From contig NZ_FOHV01000011.1 in the NCBI RefSeq assembly GCF_900111395.1, forward strand, positions 49,802-113,801: a DNA stretch of 64,000 nt, in the 5' to 3' direction. The stretch comes from Thorsellia anophelis DSM 18579 (GTDB taxonomy: Bacteria; Pseudomonadota; Gammaproteobacteria; Enterobacterales; Thorselliaceae). Each line of letters starts with the position of its first letter. Positions within the stretch are counted from its first letter, which is position 1. The notes below the pieces were generated by a model that ran no database searches, was not told where the DNA came from, and saw only the letters and a list, made by a program, of their open reading frames with translations. Position numbers and translations under genes: made by a program. This document shows, piece after piece, positions 27,412-36,910 of this stretch.

Positions 27412-28689
27412 TCAAAGAATAAGTATTGCTCGAAAATCATTTACATTCGTTCTCGTAGGTCCCGTAATGACTTGATCAGAAAGTGCCTCAAAGAAACCAT
27501 GTCCATTATTATTGTCTAATTCTGTTCTTGGATTAATGCCAAGTTCCCAAGATCTTAATAGGGTATCAGGTGTGATAATGGCACCGGCTACTTCTTCTTG
27601 GCCATCTACTCCATCAGTATCTGCAGCAAGTGCATAGATATTTGCTTTACCTTGTAAGACTAGCGCCATTGAAAGTAAACATTCTACATTCCGCCCTCCC
27701 CGACCATTACCTTTCAAAGTAACTGACGTTTCCCCTCCAGATAGAATGACGCACGGAGGTTTAATCGGATCACCATAATTTGCAGCTGATAAAGCAATAC
27801 CTGCTAGCATGGTGCCTAAATCAGATGCTTCTCCTTCTAAACTATCACCAAGAATCAATGGAGCCACACCCGCATCTCGTGCAACGTCAGCTGCATGTTG
27901 CAAAGCCATTCTAGGTGTGGCAATCAAGTGATAAATACTTGTTTTTATCCTTTCATCACTACTTTTAATACTTTCAGCTTCTTGAGTTGCTAATGCAGCT
28001 TTGACAGATTCACTCAGCACTATTTTGTAACGTTTTAAAATGAGATTTGCATCTTCAGTTGTTGTGTTATCACTCACTGTGGGACCTGATGCAATATCCA
28101 TTTCATTGTCACCAGGCACATCTGAAATAGCGAGTGTATAAACTTGGGCAGGGTAGCATGCGACAGCAAGACGACCGCCTTTAATTTTTGATAAGTGACG
28201 TCGTACACAATTCATTTCACTAATAGTTGCACCAGAACTTAATAACTGTCGACTGATATCCTGCTTTTCTTCAAGTGTAATGCCATTTAATGGCAGAGGT
28301 AAAAGTGCCGAGCCGCCTCCTGAAATTAGACAGATCACCACATCATCTGCTGTTAAATTAGAAACTAATTTAAGCATTTTCTTACTTGCCGCTATTCCGT
28401 TTTCATCAGGTACAGGATGACTTGCAGAAACAATTTTAATACGCTTGCATTCAGCTTCATAACCATAGCGAGTGACAACCAAACTTGCATCAATTTTATG
28501 CGGGTAGAGCTCTTCAAAGGCTTGTGCCATTGCAGCGGAAGCTTTGCCTGCACCAATCACTATCACCCGTCCTTTAGTTGCATTAGGTAATTTATTAATA
28601 AAAGGTTTTATGCAGTTAATTGGCTGAGCCGATTGAACGGCGCACAAAAATAGTTTTGTTAATAATGTGCGAGCCTTTAATTTTTCCAT
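27412..28689 (-). CDS. Glycerate 2-kinase, DUF4147/MOFRL type (GckA/TtuD family)
   Basis: 425 residues from the ATG at 28689, which has GGAG six bases upstream; the frame extends to 28713 but those codons lack a ribosome site and similarity. An N-terminal DUF4147 domain carries VIVIGAGKASAAMAQAFEEL near residue 42, CLISGGGSALL near 115 and MNCVRRHLSKIKGGRLA near 160. A MOFRL domain occupies the C-terminus (GGRNVECLLSMAL, AADTDGVDG). It phosphorylates glycerate, mostly to 2-phosphoglycerate, finishing the glyoxylate branch. It is unrelated in sequence to E. coli GlxK/GarK, so a different kinase family fills that slot here. Confidence 0.88.
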   Translation of the reverse strand: MEKLKARTLLTKLFLCAVQSAQPINCIKPFINKLPNATKGRVIVIGAGKASAAMAQAFEELYPHKIDASLVVTRYGYEAECKRIKIVSASHPVPDENGIAASKKMLKLVSNLTADDVVICLISGGGSALLPLPLNGITLEEKQDISRQLLSSGATISEMNCVRRHLSKIKGGRLAVACYPAQVYTLAISDVPGDNEMDIASGPTVSDNTTTEDANLILKRYKIVLSESVKAALATQEAESIKSSDERIKTSIYHLIATPRMALQHAADVARDAGVAPLILGDSLEGEASDLGTMLAGIALSAANYGDPIKPPCVILSGGETSVTLKGNGRGGRNVECLLSMALVLQGKANIYALAADTDGVDGQEEVAGAIITPDTLLRSWELGINPRTELDNNNGHGFFEALSDQVITGPTRTNVNDFRAILIL

Positions 28690-28804
28690 AATTACTCCAA
28701 CTAGCATGATCATTTTGGGTTACACAATTTAGTTCAGGCAAAACTTTCTCAACCAGTTAAGAAACAATTAACCGTTACTCAACTGATTGAAAAGTAAGGT
28801 TACA

Positions 28805-29686
28805 TTATGACTTAATTTCGAAATTAGCCATAAATTCTAACGCTTTAACAATAGAGGAATGATCCCAACCACTGCCACCATGCGCTGCACAGCTATTTAA
28901 TAATTCTTGAGCTGTTGCAGTATTCGGTAACGACAAACCTAATTTTTTTGCTGTATCTAACGCAATACTAAGATCTTTCTGATGCAGCTCTACTCTAAAA
29001 CCAGGGTTAAATGTTCGTTTAATCATTCTCTCAGCATGCACTTCTAATACTTTTGAAGAAGCAAATCCACCCATTAAAGCCTCCCTGACTTTTGCAGGAT
29101 CAGCACCTGCTTTTGCAGCAAAGAGTAGCGCTTCTGCGCAAGCTTCAATATTAAGTGCAACAATGATTTGGTTGGCAACTTTAGCGGTTTGGCCATCCCC
29201 ATTCCCACCTACCAATGTAATATTTTTCCCCATTGCTTCAAATAATGGTTTAGCTCTATCAAATGCATTTTGAGGTCCACCTACCATAATAGATAACGTA
29301 CCCGCTTTAGCACCCACTTCCCCTCCTGATACTGGGGCATCTAGATAATCGCATCCGAGATCTGATATTTTTTGTGCAAATGTTTTAGTATCTATTGGAG
29401 AGATTGAACTCATATCAATCACTAATTTTCCTTTAGAAAGCCCAGCCGCTACGCCATCATGACTAAACAATACGGTTTCAACATCGGACGTATTTGGTAC
29501 CATTGTGATAATAATATCTGACTTCTGAGCAACCTCTTTTGCAGTAGCACAAACCACTCCACCTTTATTTGTCAACTCTGGATTGACATTTCCTCGAGTA
29601 TTGAGAAATAAAGAGTGTCCTGCATTAATTAAATTCAGTGCCATTGGTGCACCCATAATTCCCAATCCAATAAATCCTATATTCAT
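28805..29686 (-). CDS. glxR: Tartronate semialdehyde reductase
   Basis: 293 residues of the 3-hydroxyisobutyrate dehydrogenase family. N-terminal Rossmann motif GFIGLGIMGAPMALNLINAG, substrate motif DAPVSGGEVGAKAGTLSIM near residue 117 and catalytic-lysine segment GQTAKVANQIIVALN near 165. It reduces tartronate semialdehyde to D-glycerate. Located between hyi and the glycerate kinase in the gcl unit. GlxR and GarR cannot be told apart by eye; the allantoin context favours GlxR. Confidence 0.92.
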   Translation of the reverse strand: MNIGFIGLGIMGAPMALNLINAGHSLFLNTRGNVNPELTNKGGVVCATAKEVAQKSDIIITMVPNTSDVETVLFSHDGVAAGLSKGKLVIDMSSISPIDTKTFAQKISDLGCDYLDAPVSGGEVGAKAGTLSIMVGGPQNAFDRAKPLFEAMGKNITLVGGNGDGQTAKVANQIIVALNIEACAEALLFAAKAGADPAKVREALMGGFASSKVLEVHAERMIKRTFNPGFRVELHQKDLSIALDTAKKLGLSLPNTATAQELLNSCAAHGGSGWDHSSIVKALEFMANFEIKS

Positions 29687-29719
29687 TTTGAGCTCCTTAC
29701 AATTCGTTATAACTACGGA

Positions 29720-30490
29720 TTAAACAGTTAACCAAGATAGTCCAGCTTCAGTTGTCGTAAGAGGTTTATATTCTGCACCAATCCAACCGGTATAGCCCAT
29801 TTCATCAATCGCTTTAAATAAGAATGGATAGTTAATTTCACCTGTACCTGGTTCGTTTCTGCCAGGATTATCAGCAAGTTGGATGTGCGCAATTTTTGAT
29901 AAATTTTGTTTGATGGTATTAACCAACTCTCCTTCCATTCTTTGCATATGATAAATATCATATTGGATATAAAGATTATCGCTACCAACCTCTTCTAAAA
30001 TATCGACTGCTTGTTGAGTTCTGTTTACAAAAAAACCTGGAATATCAAAGTAATTGATTGGCTCCATAAGTAATTTAATACCAGCTTGCTTTAATTCTTT
30101 TGCGGCAAATCTTAAATTGCTGATTAACGTTTTTTGAAGCATGCCCATTGCAATTCCTTCAGGGGCAATACCGACTAACACATTAACCTGCTTGCAATTT
30201 AAAGCTGTTGCATACTCGATTGCTTTACCGACTCCGTCTTGGAATTCATTTACTCTCTCCGGCAATATAGCAATCCCCCTCTCTCCTTTACCCCAATCAC
30301 CTGCAGGTAGATTATGAAGAACTTGTTCTAACTGATGAGTTTGTAACAAATCAGCGAGTTGATTTTTATCGAAATCATAGGGAAAAAGATATTCAACACC
30401 TTTAAAACCAGCGAGTTTAGCTTTTTCAAATCTTGCTAAAAAATCCACTTCATTGAATAACATTGTTAAATTTGCACAAAACTTAGCCAT
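29720..30490 (-). CDS. hyi: Hydroxypyruvate isomerase
   Basis: 256 residues, TIM barrel of the AP-endonuclease-2/xylose isomerase superfamily, similar to E. coli Hyi. It interconverts hydroxypyruvate and tartronate semialdehyde. Motifs include GVEYLFPYDF near residue 30, LLMEPINYFDIPGFFV near 140 with the metal Glu, QYDIYHMQRMEG near 175 and GAEYKPL near 240 with the second Glu. It lies 68 bases after gcl, as in E. coli. Confidence 0.94.
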   Translation of the reverse strand: MAKFCANLTMLFNEVDFLARFEKAKLAGFKGVEYLFPYDFDKNQLADLLQTHQLEQVLHNLPAGDWGKGERGIAILPERVNEFQDGVGKAIEYATALNCKQVNVLVGIAPEGIAMGMLQKTLISNLRFAAKELKQAGIKLLMEPINYFDIPGFFVNRTQQAVDILEEVGSDNLYIQYDIYHMQRMEGELVNTIKQNLSKIAHIQLADNPGRNEPGTGEINYPFLFKAIDEMGYTGWIGAEYKPLTTTEAGLSWLTV

Positions 30491-30558
30491 TTATCCTCCG
30501 TTGAATATAATCAATGATGCTTAGGTCAGATAAAAATTTTAACTGACCGATAGTAAAG

Positions 30559-32343
30559 TTATTTTTTAGATGCGTTAATTGCTGCCATAGACATAGGCGC
30601 ATCTGAGTAATTTTTTGCTAATTCTTCAAATTCGTTAATGTTATTGATTTCCCCACCCATGGAAATATTAGTCACTCTTTCTAAGATAACTTCAACAACT
30701 ACTGGCACTTTATATTTATTCATCAGTACTTTAGCATCTTCTAATGCCTTACCAATTTGATTTGGGTCCGTGACTCTAATTGCTTTACACCCTAATCCCT
30801 CAACAACGGCCTTATGATCTACACCGTAACCCTCGATATCAGGATTATTGATATTATCAAATGCTAATTGCACGCAGAAATCCATATCGAATGCACGTTG
30901 AGATTGTCTAATCAAACCTAAATAACTGTTATTAACTAAAACGTGTATGTATGGAATTTTGAATTGAGCGCCGACGGCTAGTTCTTCAATCATGAATTGG
31001 AAATCGTAGTCTCCTGATAATCCAACAACAAGTCCATCATAACCTTTAGCTACTCCTAACGCGGCAGGTAAAGTCCATCCTAACGGTCCTGCTTGAGCTG
31101 CATTTATCCAATGTCTTGGTTTATAAACATTTAAAAATTGAGCACCCGCAATTTGTGAAAGTCCAATTGTTGTGACATAGCAAGCCTCTTGCCCAAATGC
31201 GCGATTCATTTCCTCATATACACGCTGTGGTTTGATTGGCGTATTATCAAAATGCGTTTTACGTTGCATTTCAATATCATGTTTACGATCAAAACACTCT
31301 TTAACCCAATCTTTACGATCACCTGATGTACTTTTAGCACTTTTCGCTAAAGCAACTAATCCAGTTAATGCCGCCTTTGCATCAGAAGCGATTCCTAAAT
31401 CCGGATTGAATACACGCCCAATTTGTGTAGGCTCGATATCAATGTGAATAAATTTACGATCTTTTGTATAGACTGGAATTGAGCCAGTATGTCTATTAGC
31501 CCATCTATTACCAATACCAACGACAAGGTCTGATTCTAGGAAACTTGCATTGCCATAGCGGTGAGCAGTTTGTAATCCGACCATTCCAATCATGAGTGGA
31601 TGATCATCTGGAATCGATCCCCATCCCATTAGTGTGGGTATAACGGGAATATTCATTAATTCAGCAAACTCAACTAATTCTTTTGAGGCTTCTGCATTGA
31701 TAACACCGCCACCAGCAATAATAACTGGCTTTTTAGCTTCACTTATCATTTGCATCACTTTTTCAAGTTGTTTAGTGCTTGCTGCAGGTCGATAAACCGG
31801 TAATGGTTCGTATGTATCGATATCAAATTCAATTTCAGCCATTTGAACATCGATTGGCAAATCAATCAAAACAGGTCCCCGTCTACCTGAACGCATTAAA
31901 TGAAAAGCTTGCTGAAAAACCCTCGGCACTAAGCCAGGCTCCCTGACCGTAACCGCCCATTTAGCTAACGGTTTAGCAATTGATTCGATATCTACTGCTT
32001 GAAAATCTTCTTTATGTAATTTAGCAACAGGTGCTTGGCCTGTAATACATAAAATTGGAATTGAATCTGCTACTGCAGCATAAAGCCCAGTAATCATATC
32101 TGTTCCAGCTGGTCCTGATGTCCCAATACACACCCCTATTCTATCCAATGCAGTTCTCGCATATCCATCCGCCATATGCGATGCACCTTCCACATGCCTT
32201 GCTAATATATGTTCAATACCACCTTCTTTTTTCATAGCACTATAGAGCGGATTGATTGCTGCGCCAGGTACACCAAAAACTGTTTCAACGCCTTCTTTTT
32301 TCATCACTAATACTGCTGCATCTACGGCACGCATCTTTGCCAT
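30559..32343 (-). CDS. gcl: Glyoxylate carboligase (tartronate-semialdehyde synthase)
   Basis: 594 residues from the ATG at 32343, preceded by GGAGG; the frame extends four codons further but E. coli Gcl also begins [10 protein letters not shown]. It joins two glyoxylates with loss of CO2 to tartronate semialdehyde, using thiamine diphosphate. [10 protein letters not shown] keeps V51, the residue that replaces the usual catalytic glutamate of ThDP enzymes in this family. ThDP motif [20 protein letters not shown] lies near residue 440. It is the first gene of the gcl-to-allD unit, with FNR-type and IclR-type sites upstream. Confidence 0.96.
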   Translation of the reverse strand: MAKMRAVDAAVLVMKKEGVETVFGVPGAAINPLYSAMKKEGGIEHILARHVEGASHMADGYARTALDRIGVCIGTSGPAGTDMITGLYAAVADSIPILCITGQAPVAKLHKEDFQAVDIESIAKPLAKWAVTVREPGLVPRVFQQAFHLMRSGRRGPVLIDLPIDVQMAEIEFDIDTYEPLPVYRPAASTKQLEKVMQMISEAKKPVIIAGGGVINAEASKELVEFAELMNIPVIPTLMGWGSIPDDHPLMIGMVGLQTAHRYGNASFLESDLVVGIGNRWANRHTGSIPVYTKDRKFIHIDIEPTQIGRVFNPDLGIASDAKAALTGLVALAKSAKSTSGDRKDWVKECFDRKHDIEMQRKTHFDNTPIKPQRVYEEMNRAFGQEACYVTTIGLSQIAGAQFLNVYKPRHWINAAQAGPLGWTLPAALGVAKGYDGLVVGLSGDYDFQFMIEELAVGAQFKIPYIHVLVNNSYLGLIRQSQRAFDMDFCVQLAFDNINNPDIEGYGVDHKAVVEGLGCKAIRVTDPNQIGKALEDAKVLMNKYKVPVVVEVILERVTNISMGGEINNINEFEELAKNYSDAPMSMAAINASKK

Positions 32344-32520
32344 TCGAACCTCCAAAATTGATTTGATAGTTGCATGTAATTAAAATTATTCACTTATTCT
32401 ATATCTAAAATTTTAAGCCATTTCAAAAGCTAGACCTGGATTAAAGCATGTAACAAATTAGCTTCATATCTAGTTTGCGTTTTTATAGTAAGTTATTGGT
32501 GTACATATATCAACATAAAA

Positions 32521-32568
32521 TGGAAATGATTTCCATTATTTTAATGCATAAAATGAAAACCAATTCCA
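32521..32568 (-). promoter_or_regulatory. Pair of IclR/AllR-type operators upstream of gcl
   Basis: TGGAAATGATTTCCA at 32521-32535 is a perfect palindrome around its central base and matches the IclR-family consensus TGGAAATNATTTCCA. A second, weaker copy, TGAAAACCAATTCCA at 32554-32568, matches it at 11 of 15 positions and starts 33 bases away. They lie about 180-225 bases before the gcl start, consistent with control by the AllR-like regulator encoded at the other end of the island. Confidence 0.65.
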
Positions 32569-32622
32569 TTTTTAAGACTAACATCACAAATTTAGATAAC
32601 CCATTAAGTTAAATAGTTTTCC

Positions 32623-32636
32623 TTGATTTAGATCAA
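32623..32636. promoter_or_regulatory. Consensus FNR (anaerobic regulator) binding site
   Basis: TTGATTTAGATCAA matches the FNR consensus TTGAT-N4-ATCAA exactly. It is palindromic and lies upstream of the operators on the gcl side. If it activates gcl as a class II site, transcription would start near 32588, putting the operators about 20-67 bases downstream of the start. Confidence 0.65.
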
Positions 32637-33058
32637 TGCATAAAACACATTGTCTCCATAGCTTAACTTTTACTTTATTAATTATATAATTAGTTAATTG
32701 AATTACATTATCTATAAATTTAACATTATAACTTAGCAATAAAATTATTAAGTTTAAAAAATAAATTATCACAGACACCTCAAATTTTAAAAATAAAAAT
32801 TAATATTAAAATTAATTAACAATAACTTAAGATAAGTTAAAACTTGCTAATAAGACTTTAACCTGGTGTTCTATAAATACTTTGCTGAATCAAAGCGATA
32901 ATATGGTTAGTTGCCAAACTTACTCATTTTTACCTAAAAGGTAGTTTCCTAATTAATCCATTCAAAAAATTTAATTACTATTATGTACTTTGCAGCACGA
33001 TTCATATGCTAAAATAGACTAATACTATCAAAATCAACTTTTTCATATGGACGACTTA

Positions 33059-34201
33059 ATGAGTTATATACTAAATTTAAACTGGCAAGACTTTTTAGAT
33101 AACTATTGGCAGAAAAAGCCGGTTTTAATTAAACATGCCTTCAATCAATTCATTGACCCCATTACTCCAGAAATATTAGCTGGGCTTGCGATGGAACAAG
33201 AAATAGATTCTCGCATCGTGACAAATCACAACCAACAATGGTCTTTGATGCATGGCCCATTTGAGAATTTTTCCGAATTAACAGATAGCCATTCAACCCT
33301 ACTTGTTCAGGCAGTTAATCACTGGTATGAGGAGGTGAATCCTTTGCTAGAGCCTTTTCGTTGCCTACCTAATTGGCGATTAGATGATCTTATGATCTCT
33401 TACTCAACACCAAATGGAGGTGTCGGACCTCATGTTGATCAATATGATGTTTTTATCTTACAAGGTATGGGAAAACGCCACTGGAGAGTAGGTGAAATAC
33501 AAAATGTTAAATCCATTTCACCCCATCCACAACTTCTCCAAATCGAAGGATTTGAAACTTACATTGATGTCATATTAGAACCAGGAGATTTGCTGTATAT
33601 TCCGCCATTAGCGCCTCATGAAGGCTACGCTATTGAACCATCTCTGAACTACTCGATAGGATTTCGAGCACCTAATGCAAGAGAATTATTAAGTGGATTT
33701 GCTGATTATGTGATTGAGAACCAACTTGGTGGTGAACGCTATTATGATAAAAAAGCTTATCAACTGCCGAGTACTATGTTAAGAGACGATGTACATTCAA
33801 TTAATCCAACTGAGTTAATTGCTCTTAAGTCAATGTTACAAAATCTATTAGAGGATGACAATCATTTTACTCATTTTGCCGGTTCTTTTCTGTCACAATC
33901 AAGGCACGAGCTCAATTTAGTTGAGGACGAGTGTGTTACGCTTGAAGAATTATTAGAAATAGTGCACGAAGGTGAATCATTAATAAAATTATCCGGACTT
34001 AGAATTATACACCTAGATAATCATTTATTTATCAATGGTGAAATGTTTGATATACAAAACCCTATACTAAAAAACCATATTTTAAAGAATATACCATTTG
34101 ATTATTCAACCTTGAGTTCCATTCAAGCAGATGAAAGCGCAATGAATCAATTACTAGAACTTGTAAATCATGGCTATTGGCATTTTGATTCTATTGATTA
34201 A
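33059..34201 (+). CDS. roxA: Ribosomal protein uL16 arginine hydroxylase
   Basis: 380 residues from the ATG at 33059 (MSYILNLNW aligns with E. coli MEYQLTLNW); an ATG four codons earlier at 33047 is in frame but has no ribosome site. With this start the JmjC iron ligands H125, D127 and H187 fall at exactly the E. coli RoxA (YcfD) numbers, which supports the choice. It is an Fe(II)/2-oxoglutarate oxygenase that hydroxylates an arginine of ribosomal protein L16. The C-terminal part (about 210-380) is the dimerisation and winged-helix region. mazG follows 24 bases later. Confidence 0.95.
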   Translation: MSYILNLNWQDFLDNYWQKKPVLIKHAFNQFIDPITPEILAGLAMEQEIDSRIVTNHNQQWSLMHGPFENFSELTDSHSTLLVQAVNHWYEEVNPLLEPFRCLPNWRLDDLMISYSTPNGGVGPHVDQYDVFILQGMGKRHWRVGEIQNVKSISPHPQLLQIEGFETYIDVILEPGDLLYIPPLAPHEGYAIEPSLNYSIGFRAPNARELLSGFADYVIENQLGGERYYDKKAYQLPSTMLRDDVHSINPTELIALKSMLQNLLEDDNHFTHFAGSFLSQSRHELNLVEDECVTLEELLEIVHEGESLIKLSGLRIIHLDNHLFINGEMFDIQNPILKNHILKNIPFDYSTLSSIQADESAMNQLLELVNHGYWHFDSID

Positions 34202-34225
34202 TATTACATTTATTAGGGCAATCTC

Positions 34226-35053
34226 ATGATACAAAATAATAGTCAATCACATACAATAGAGACATTACGTCAGATAATGGTACAGCTTCGAGATAAAGAT
34301 AAAGGTTGCCCTTGGGATATTAAGCAAACTTTTAAGTCATTAATCGGTTGTACACTTGAAGAAGCTTATGAGGTCAAAGAGGCAATTGAAACAAGTAATT
34401 ACCTTGCATTAAAAGAAGAACTTGGCGATCTCTTATTTCAAATTATATTTTATGCAGAATTAGGTAATGAACAAGGCATGTTTGATTTTGATTCTATTTG
34501 CCACACAATCTGTGAAAAATTAATTAGGCGCCACCCACATGTATTTGGTGAATTAGCCAACAAGGAGCTTAAAAATCAGACCTCGGATGAAATGCAAATA
34601 AAACAGAATTGGGAAATGATTAAACAAGAAGAAAGAAACAACAAATCATTTACTTCTAGAATGGATGATATTCCACAGGCCCTCCCCGCTTTACTAAGAG
34701 CTCATAAGATTCAAAAACGTTGTCAATCTGTCGGATTTGATTGGGATAACCTCGATGATGTATTTGATAAAGTAGAAGAAGAGATATTAGAAGTTAAAGA
34801 GACCTTAATTAATAAGAAGCCCACTGAAAAAACAGAAGAGGAGTTAGGTGATTTACTATTTGCTTTAGTGAATTTAACCAGACATCTTGGTTATAATCCT
34901 GAATTGACATTAGACAAAGCGAACCAAAAATTTATGCGTAGGTTCAGACTTGTTGAGACCTACTTAGCAAATAGTGGGGTTAATTGTCAGCAAGCAACAC
35001 TTGAGCAAATGGAAAGCGCATGGATTCATGTTAAAAAAAATGAATCTAGCTAG
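34226..35053 (+). CDS. mazG: Nucleoside triphosphate pyrophosphohydrolase MazG
   Basis: 275 residues with two tandem MazG domains. The first carries CPWDIKQTFKSLIGCTLEEA and EELGDLLFQIIFYAEL (about 25-85); the second, with EELGDLLFALVNLTRHLG near 220, holds the active site in E. coli MazG. It hydrolyses NTPs/dNTPs to NMP and pyrophosphate, clearing damaged nucleotides and lowering ppGpp under stress. AGGGC precedes the ATG. Adjacent to roxA and mgsA on the same strand. Confidence 0.95.
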   Translation: MIQNNSQSHTIETLRQIMVQLRDKDKGCPWDIKQTFKSLIGCTLEEAYEVKEAIETSNYLALKEELGDLLFQIIFYAELGNEQGMFDFDSICHTICEKLIRRHPHVFGELANKELKNQTSDEMQIKQNWEMIKQEERNNKSFTSRMDDIPQALPALLRAHKIQKRCQSVGFDWDNLDDVFDKVEEEILEVKETLINKKPTEKTEEELGDLLFALVNLTRHLGYNPELTLDKANQKFMRRFRLVETYLANSGVNCQQATLEQMESAWIHVKKNESS

Positions 35054-35112
35054 TTATATGAATCCACGTCTAATAATTAACATCAAAATATCTAATATAG
35101 AAGGTGCAGTTC

Positions 35113-35574
35113 ATGGATAAAACAATAAGAACCATACAAAAAAACAAATCGATTGCATTAATTGCACATGATAATCTTAAGTCAGAATTGATCCAATGGG
35201 TTAAAACAAATGAAATCTGTTTATCTCATCATAATCTCTACGCAACCGGTACTACAGGCAGTTATATTGAGCAAGCAACAGAACTTAATATTCATAAATT
35301 AATCAGTGGCCCACTAGGTGGAGATCAACAAGTAGGCGCGTTAATTGCTGAGCAGAAACTTGATATGATGATATTCTTTTGGGATCCTTTGAATGCAGCT
35401 GCGCATGACCCAGACGTCAAAGCCTTACTCAGATTAGCTGCAGTATGGAATATCCCAATCGCAACAAATCAAGTGACCGCTGATTTTATTATACATTCAG
35501 CGCTATTTCATGAAGAAGTGATAATTTCAATCCCAGATTACGAGTCGTACATGATTAAACGAGGTATTAGCTGA
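35113..35574 (+). CDS. mgsA: Methylglyoxal synthase
   Basis: 153 residues from the ATG at 35113, which has AAGG six bases upstream; an in-frame GTG at 35104 lies inside that ribosome site and is not the start. It converts dihydroxyacetone phosphate to methylglyoxal and phosphate, a bypass of lower glycolysis. With this start the active-site residues H19, D71 (in GGDQQVGA) and H98 (in [12 protein letters not shown]) have E. coli numbers. Confidence 0.96.
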   Translation: MDKTIRTIQKNKSIALIAHDNLKSELIQWVKTNEICLSHHNLYATGTTGSYIEQATELNIHKLISGPLGGDQQVGALIAEQKLDMMIFFWDPLNAAAHDPDVKALLRLAAVWNIPIATNQVTADFIIHSALFHEEVIISIPDYESYMIKRGIS

Positions 35575-35759
35575 CGGATAAGATCCAAGTATAATAAATT
35601 AAATGATCACAAGCTAACTTAATATACGCTATTTTGTATCAGGATTAGTAATTACTTACTGGATAACAAATATTCTTCAACTCAAAATAACCAAATAAGA
35701 TCAAAAATTTACTTAAACACTGTTTTTTATTTGAATTATTCACTAAAAGGTCTTAAAAA

Positions 35760-36566
35760 ATGATGCAAACGCTAGCGCAATTCTTAACTGAGTCTATCTT
35801 CATAGCTGCTTTAATTTTATTTGTCATCACATTCGTAGAATCAATCGCGATAGTTGGCTTATTAGTCCCTAGTGCTATCATTATGACTGCAGTAGGTGCG
35901 CTCATTGCTCAGTCCTATTTCAATTTTTACTTAGCATGGGCAATTGCATTTTTAGGCTGTTTTCTAGGAGACGGTTGTTCGTTTTTATTAGGCAAATACT
36001 TTAAAACACCTATTATGAAGAATTCATGGATTATTAAGCAAAAAAAAATCATAGACAAAGCAGAATCTTCATTAATTAACAATCGCTTTATGGCAATTGT
36101 ACTAGGTCGTTACATAGGTGTATTTAGGCCCATTATCCCCTTATTTGCAGGAATTTTAAATTTAAACTGGAAAGCTTATATTGTACCAAGCTTTGTTGCC
36201 TGCTTAACATGGCCAGTCTTATATTTACTTCCAGGTATTATAGCTGGTGCAGCAGCTAAGTTCCCTGAAGGTGTTAGCCCTACAGGCTTTCAACTACTGC
36301 TTGCTTTGGTTATTATAATGTCGTGGCTACTTTTGTGGTTTATTCCTAAATTTAAGAAAATTCGTAAACTGCAATCTAATCGGTGTGACGATAATCCAAA
36401 CGATGCAGAGATACCAAGGTGGTTAATACAACTTTGTCATAAAAAAACTGCTCTTATTCTAATTGGTTTATCTTGCTTTGTACTCGTTTGCGCTACCTAT
36501 TTACTTGTTACTCACCCATTGTTTTCAGTTTATTCGAGTATTCTTAAACATGTATTTTCACTCTAA
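35760..36566 (+). CDS. DedA-family inner-membrane protein (YabI-like)
   Basis: 268 residues, about 6 hydrophobic segments. Family hallmarks: VESIAIVGLLVPS near residue 26 with the conserved Glu, FLGDGCSFLLGKYF near 70 with the conserved Asp, and GRYIGVFRPIIPLFAGI near 115 with the conserved arginines. DedA proteins are thought to flip or transport lipid carriers such as undecaprenyl phosphate in a proton-dependent manner. The C-terminus has an added membrane helix after a charged loop (about 200-235). The frame starts ATG-ATG with AAAGG about 10 bases upstream. Confidence 0.88.
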   Translation: MMQTLAQFLTESIFIAALILFVITFVESIAIVGLLVPSAIIMTAVGALIAQSYFNFYLAWAIAFLGCFLGDGCSFLLGKYFKTPIMKNSWIIKQKKIIDKAESSLINNRFMAIVLGRYIGVFRPIIPLFAGILNLNWKAYIVPSFVACLTWPVLYLLPGIIAGAAAKFPEGVSPTGFQLLLALVIIMSWLLLWFIPKFKKIRKLQSNRCDDNPNDAEIPRWLIQLCHKKTALILIGLSCFVLVCATYLLVTHPLFSVYSSILKHVFSL

Positions 36567-36910
36567 ATAGTCATGCTGAGGTGTATTTTACGTTTGATAT
36601 AGTGAAACCATTTATAGTGGAACCTTTTTTCTTTAATTTATAAACAATCGTTTTATCCATAGGGAGATTTATTTACGTAGCTGGCAGCTTCAATAGTAGT
36701 TAATATTAAGATAACCCTCGTCTGAATTACTCTTTCATGTAGTTCATCCCTTCCTCTAAATGTAATGATAAGATAGAATATGTAAAAATTAATAACAAAA
36801 TTAAGTTAATTTAAATCTTAATCATTCTTTTTTGTGATGACTTATGTAAACATCCAAGTTTTTTGCCTAAATTAGACATTCAACTTGATCTTTAATGTTA
36901 GGAGCCTTTC
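36567..36910. other. 344-base gene-free stretch before the WGR-DUF4132 gene
   Basis: AT-rich, no ORF. A short CCA/TGG stem followed by CCTTTTTTCTTT around 36608-36634 might terminate dedA. The ribosome site GGAGCC of the next gene is at its right end. Confidence 0.4.

Larger units (their letters stand above)
32344..33046. other. 700-base divergent control region between gcl and roxA
   Basis: Strongly AT-rich. It contains two IclR-type palindromes (32521-32568) and a consensus FNR box (32623-32636) placed for the gcl unit; roxA's promoter must lie at the right end. The 64-codon minus-strand frame here begins with a GTG that overlaps its only ribosome-site candidate and looks non-coding. Confidence 0.6.

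Noticed and set aside
32584..32778. 64-codon minus-strand frame upstream of gcl
   Set aside because: It starts with a GTG that overlaps the only ribosome-site candidate, consists mostly of AT-driven Ile/Leu/Asn codons and contains the FNR box; best explained as regulatory DNA.
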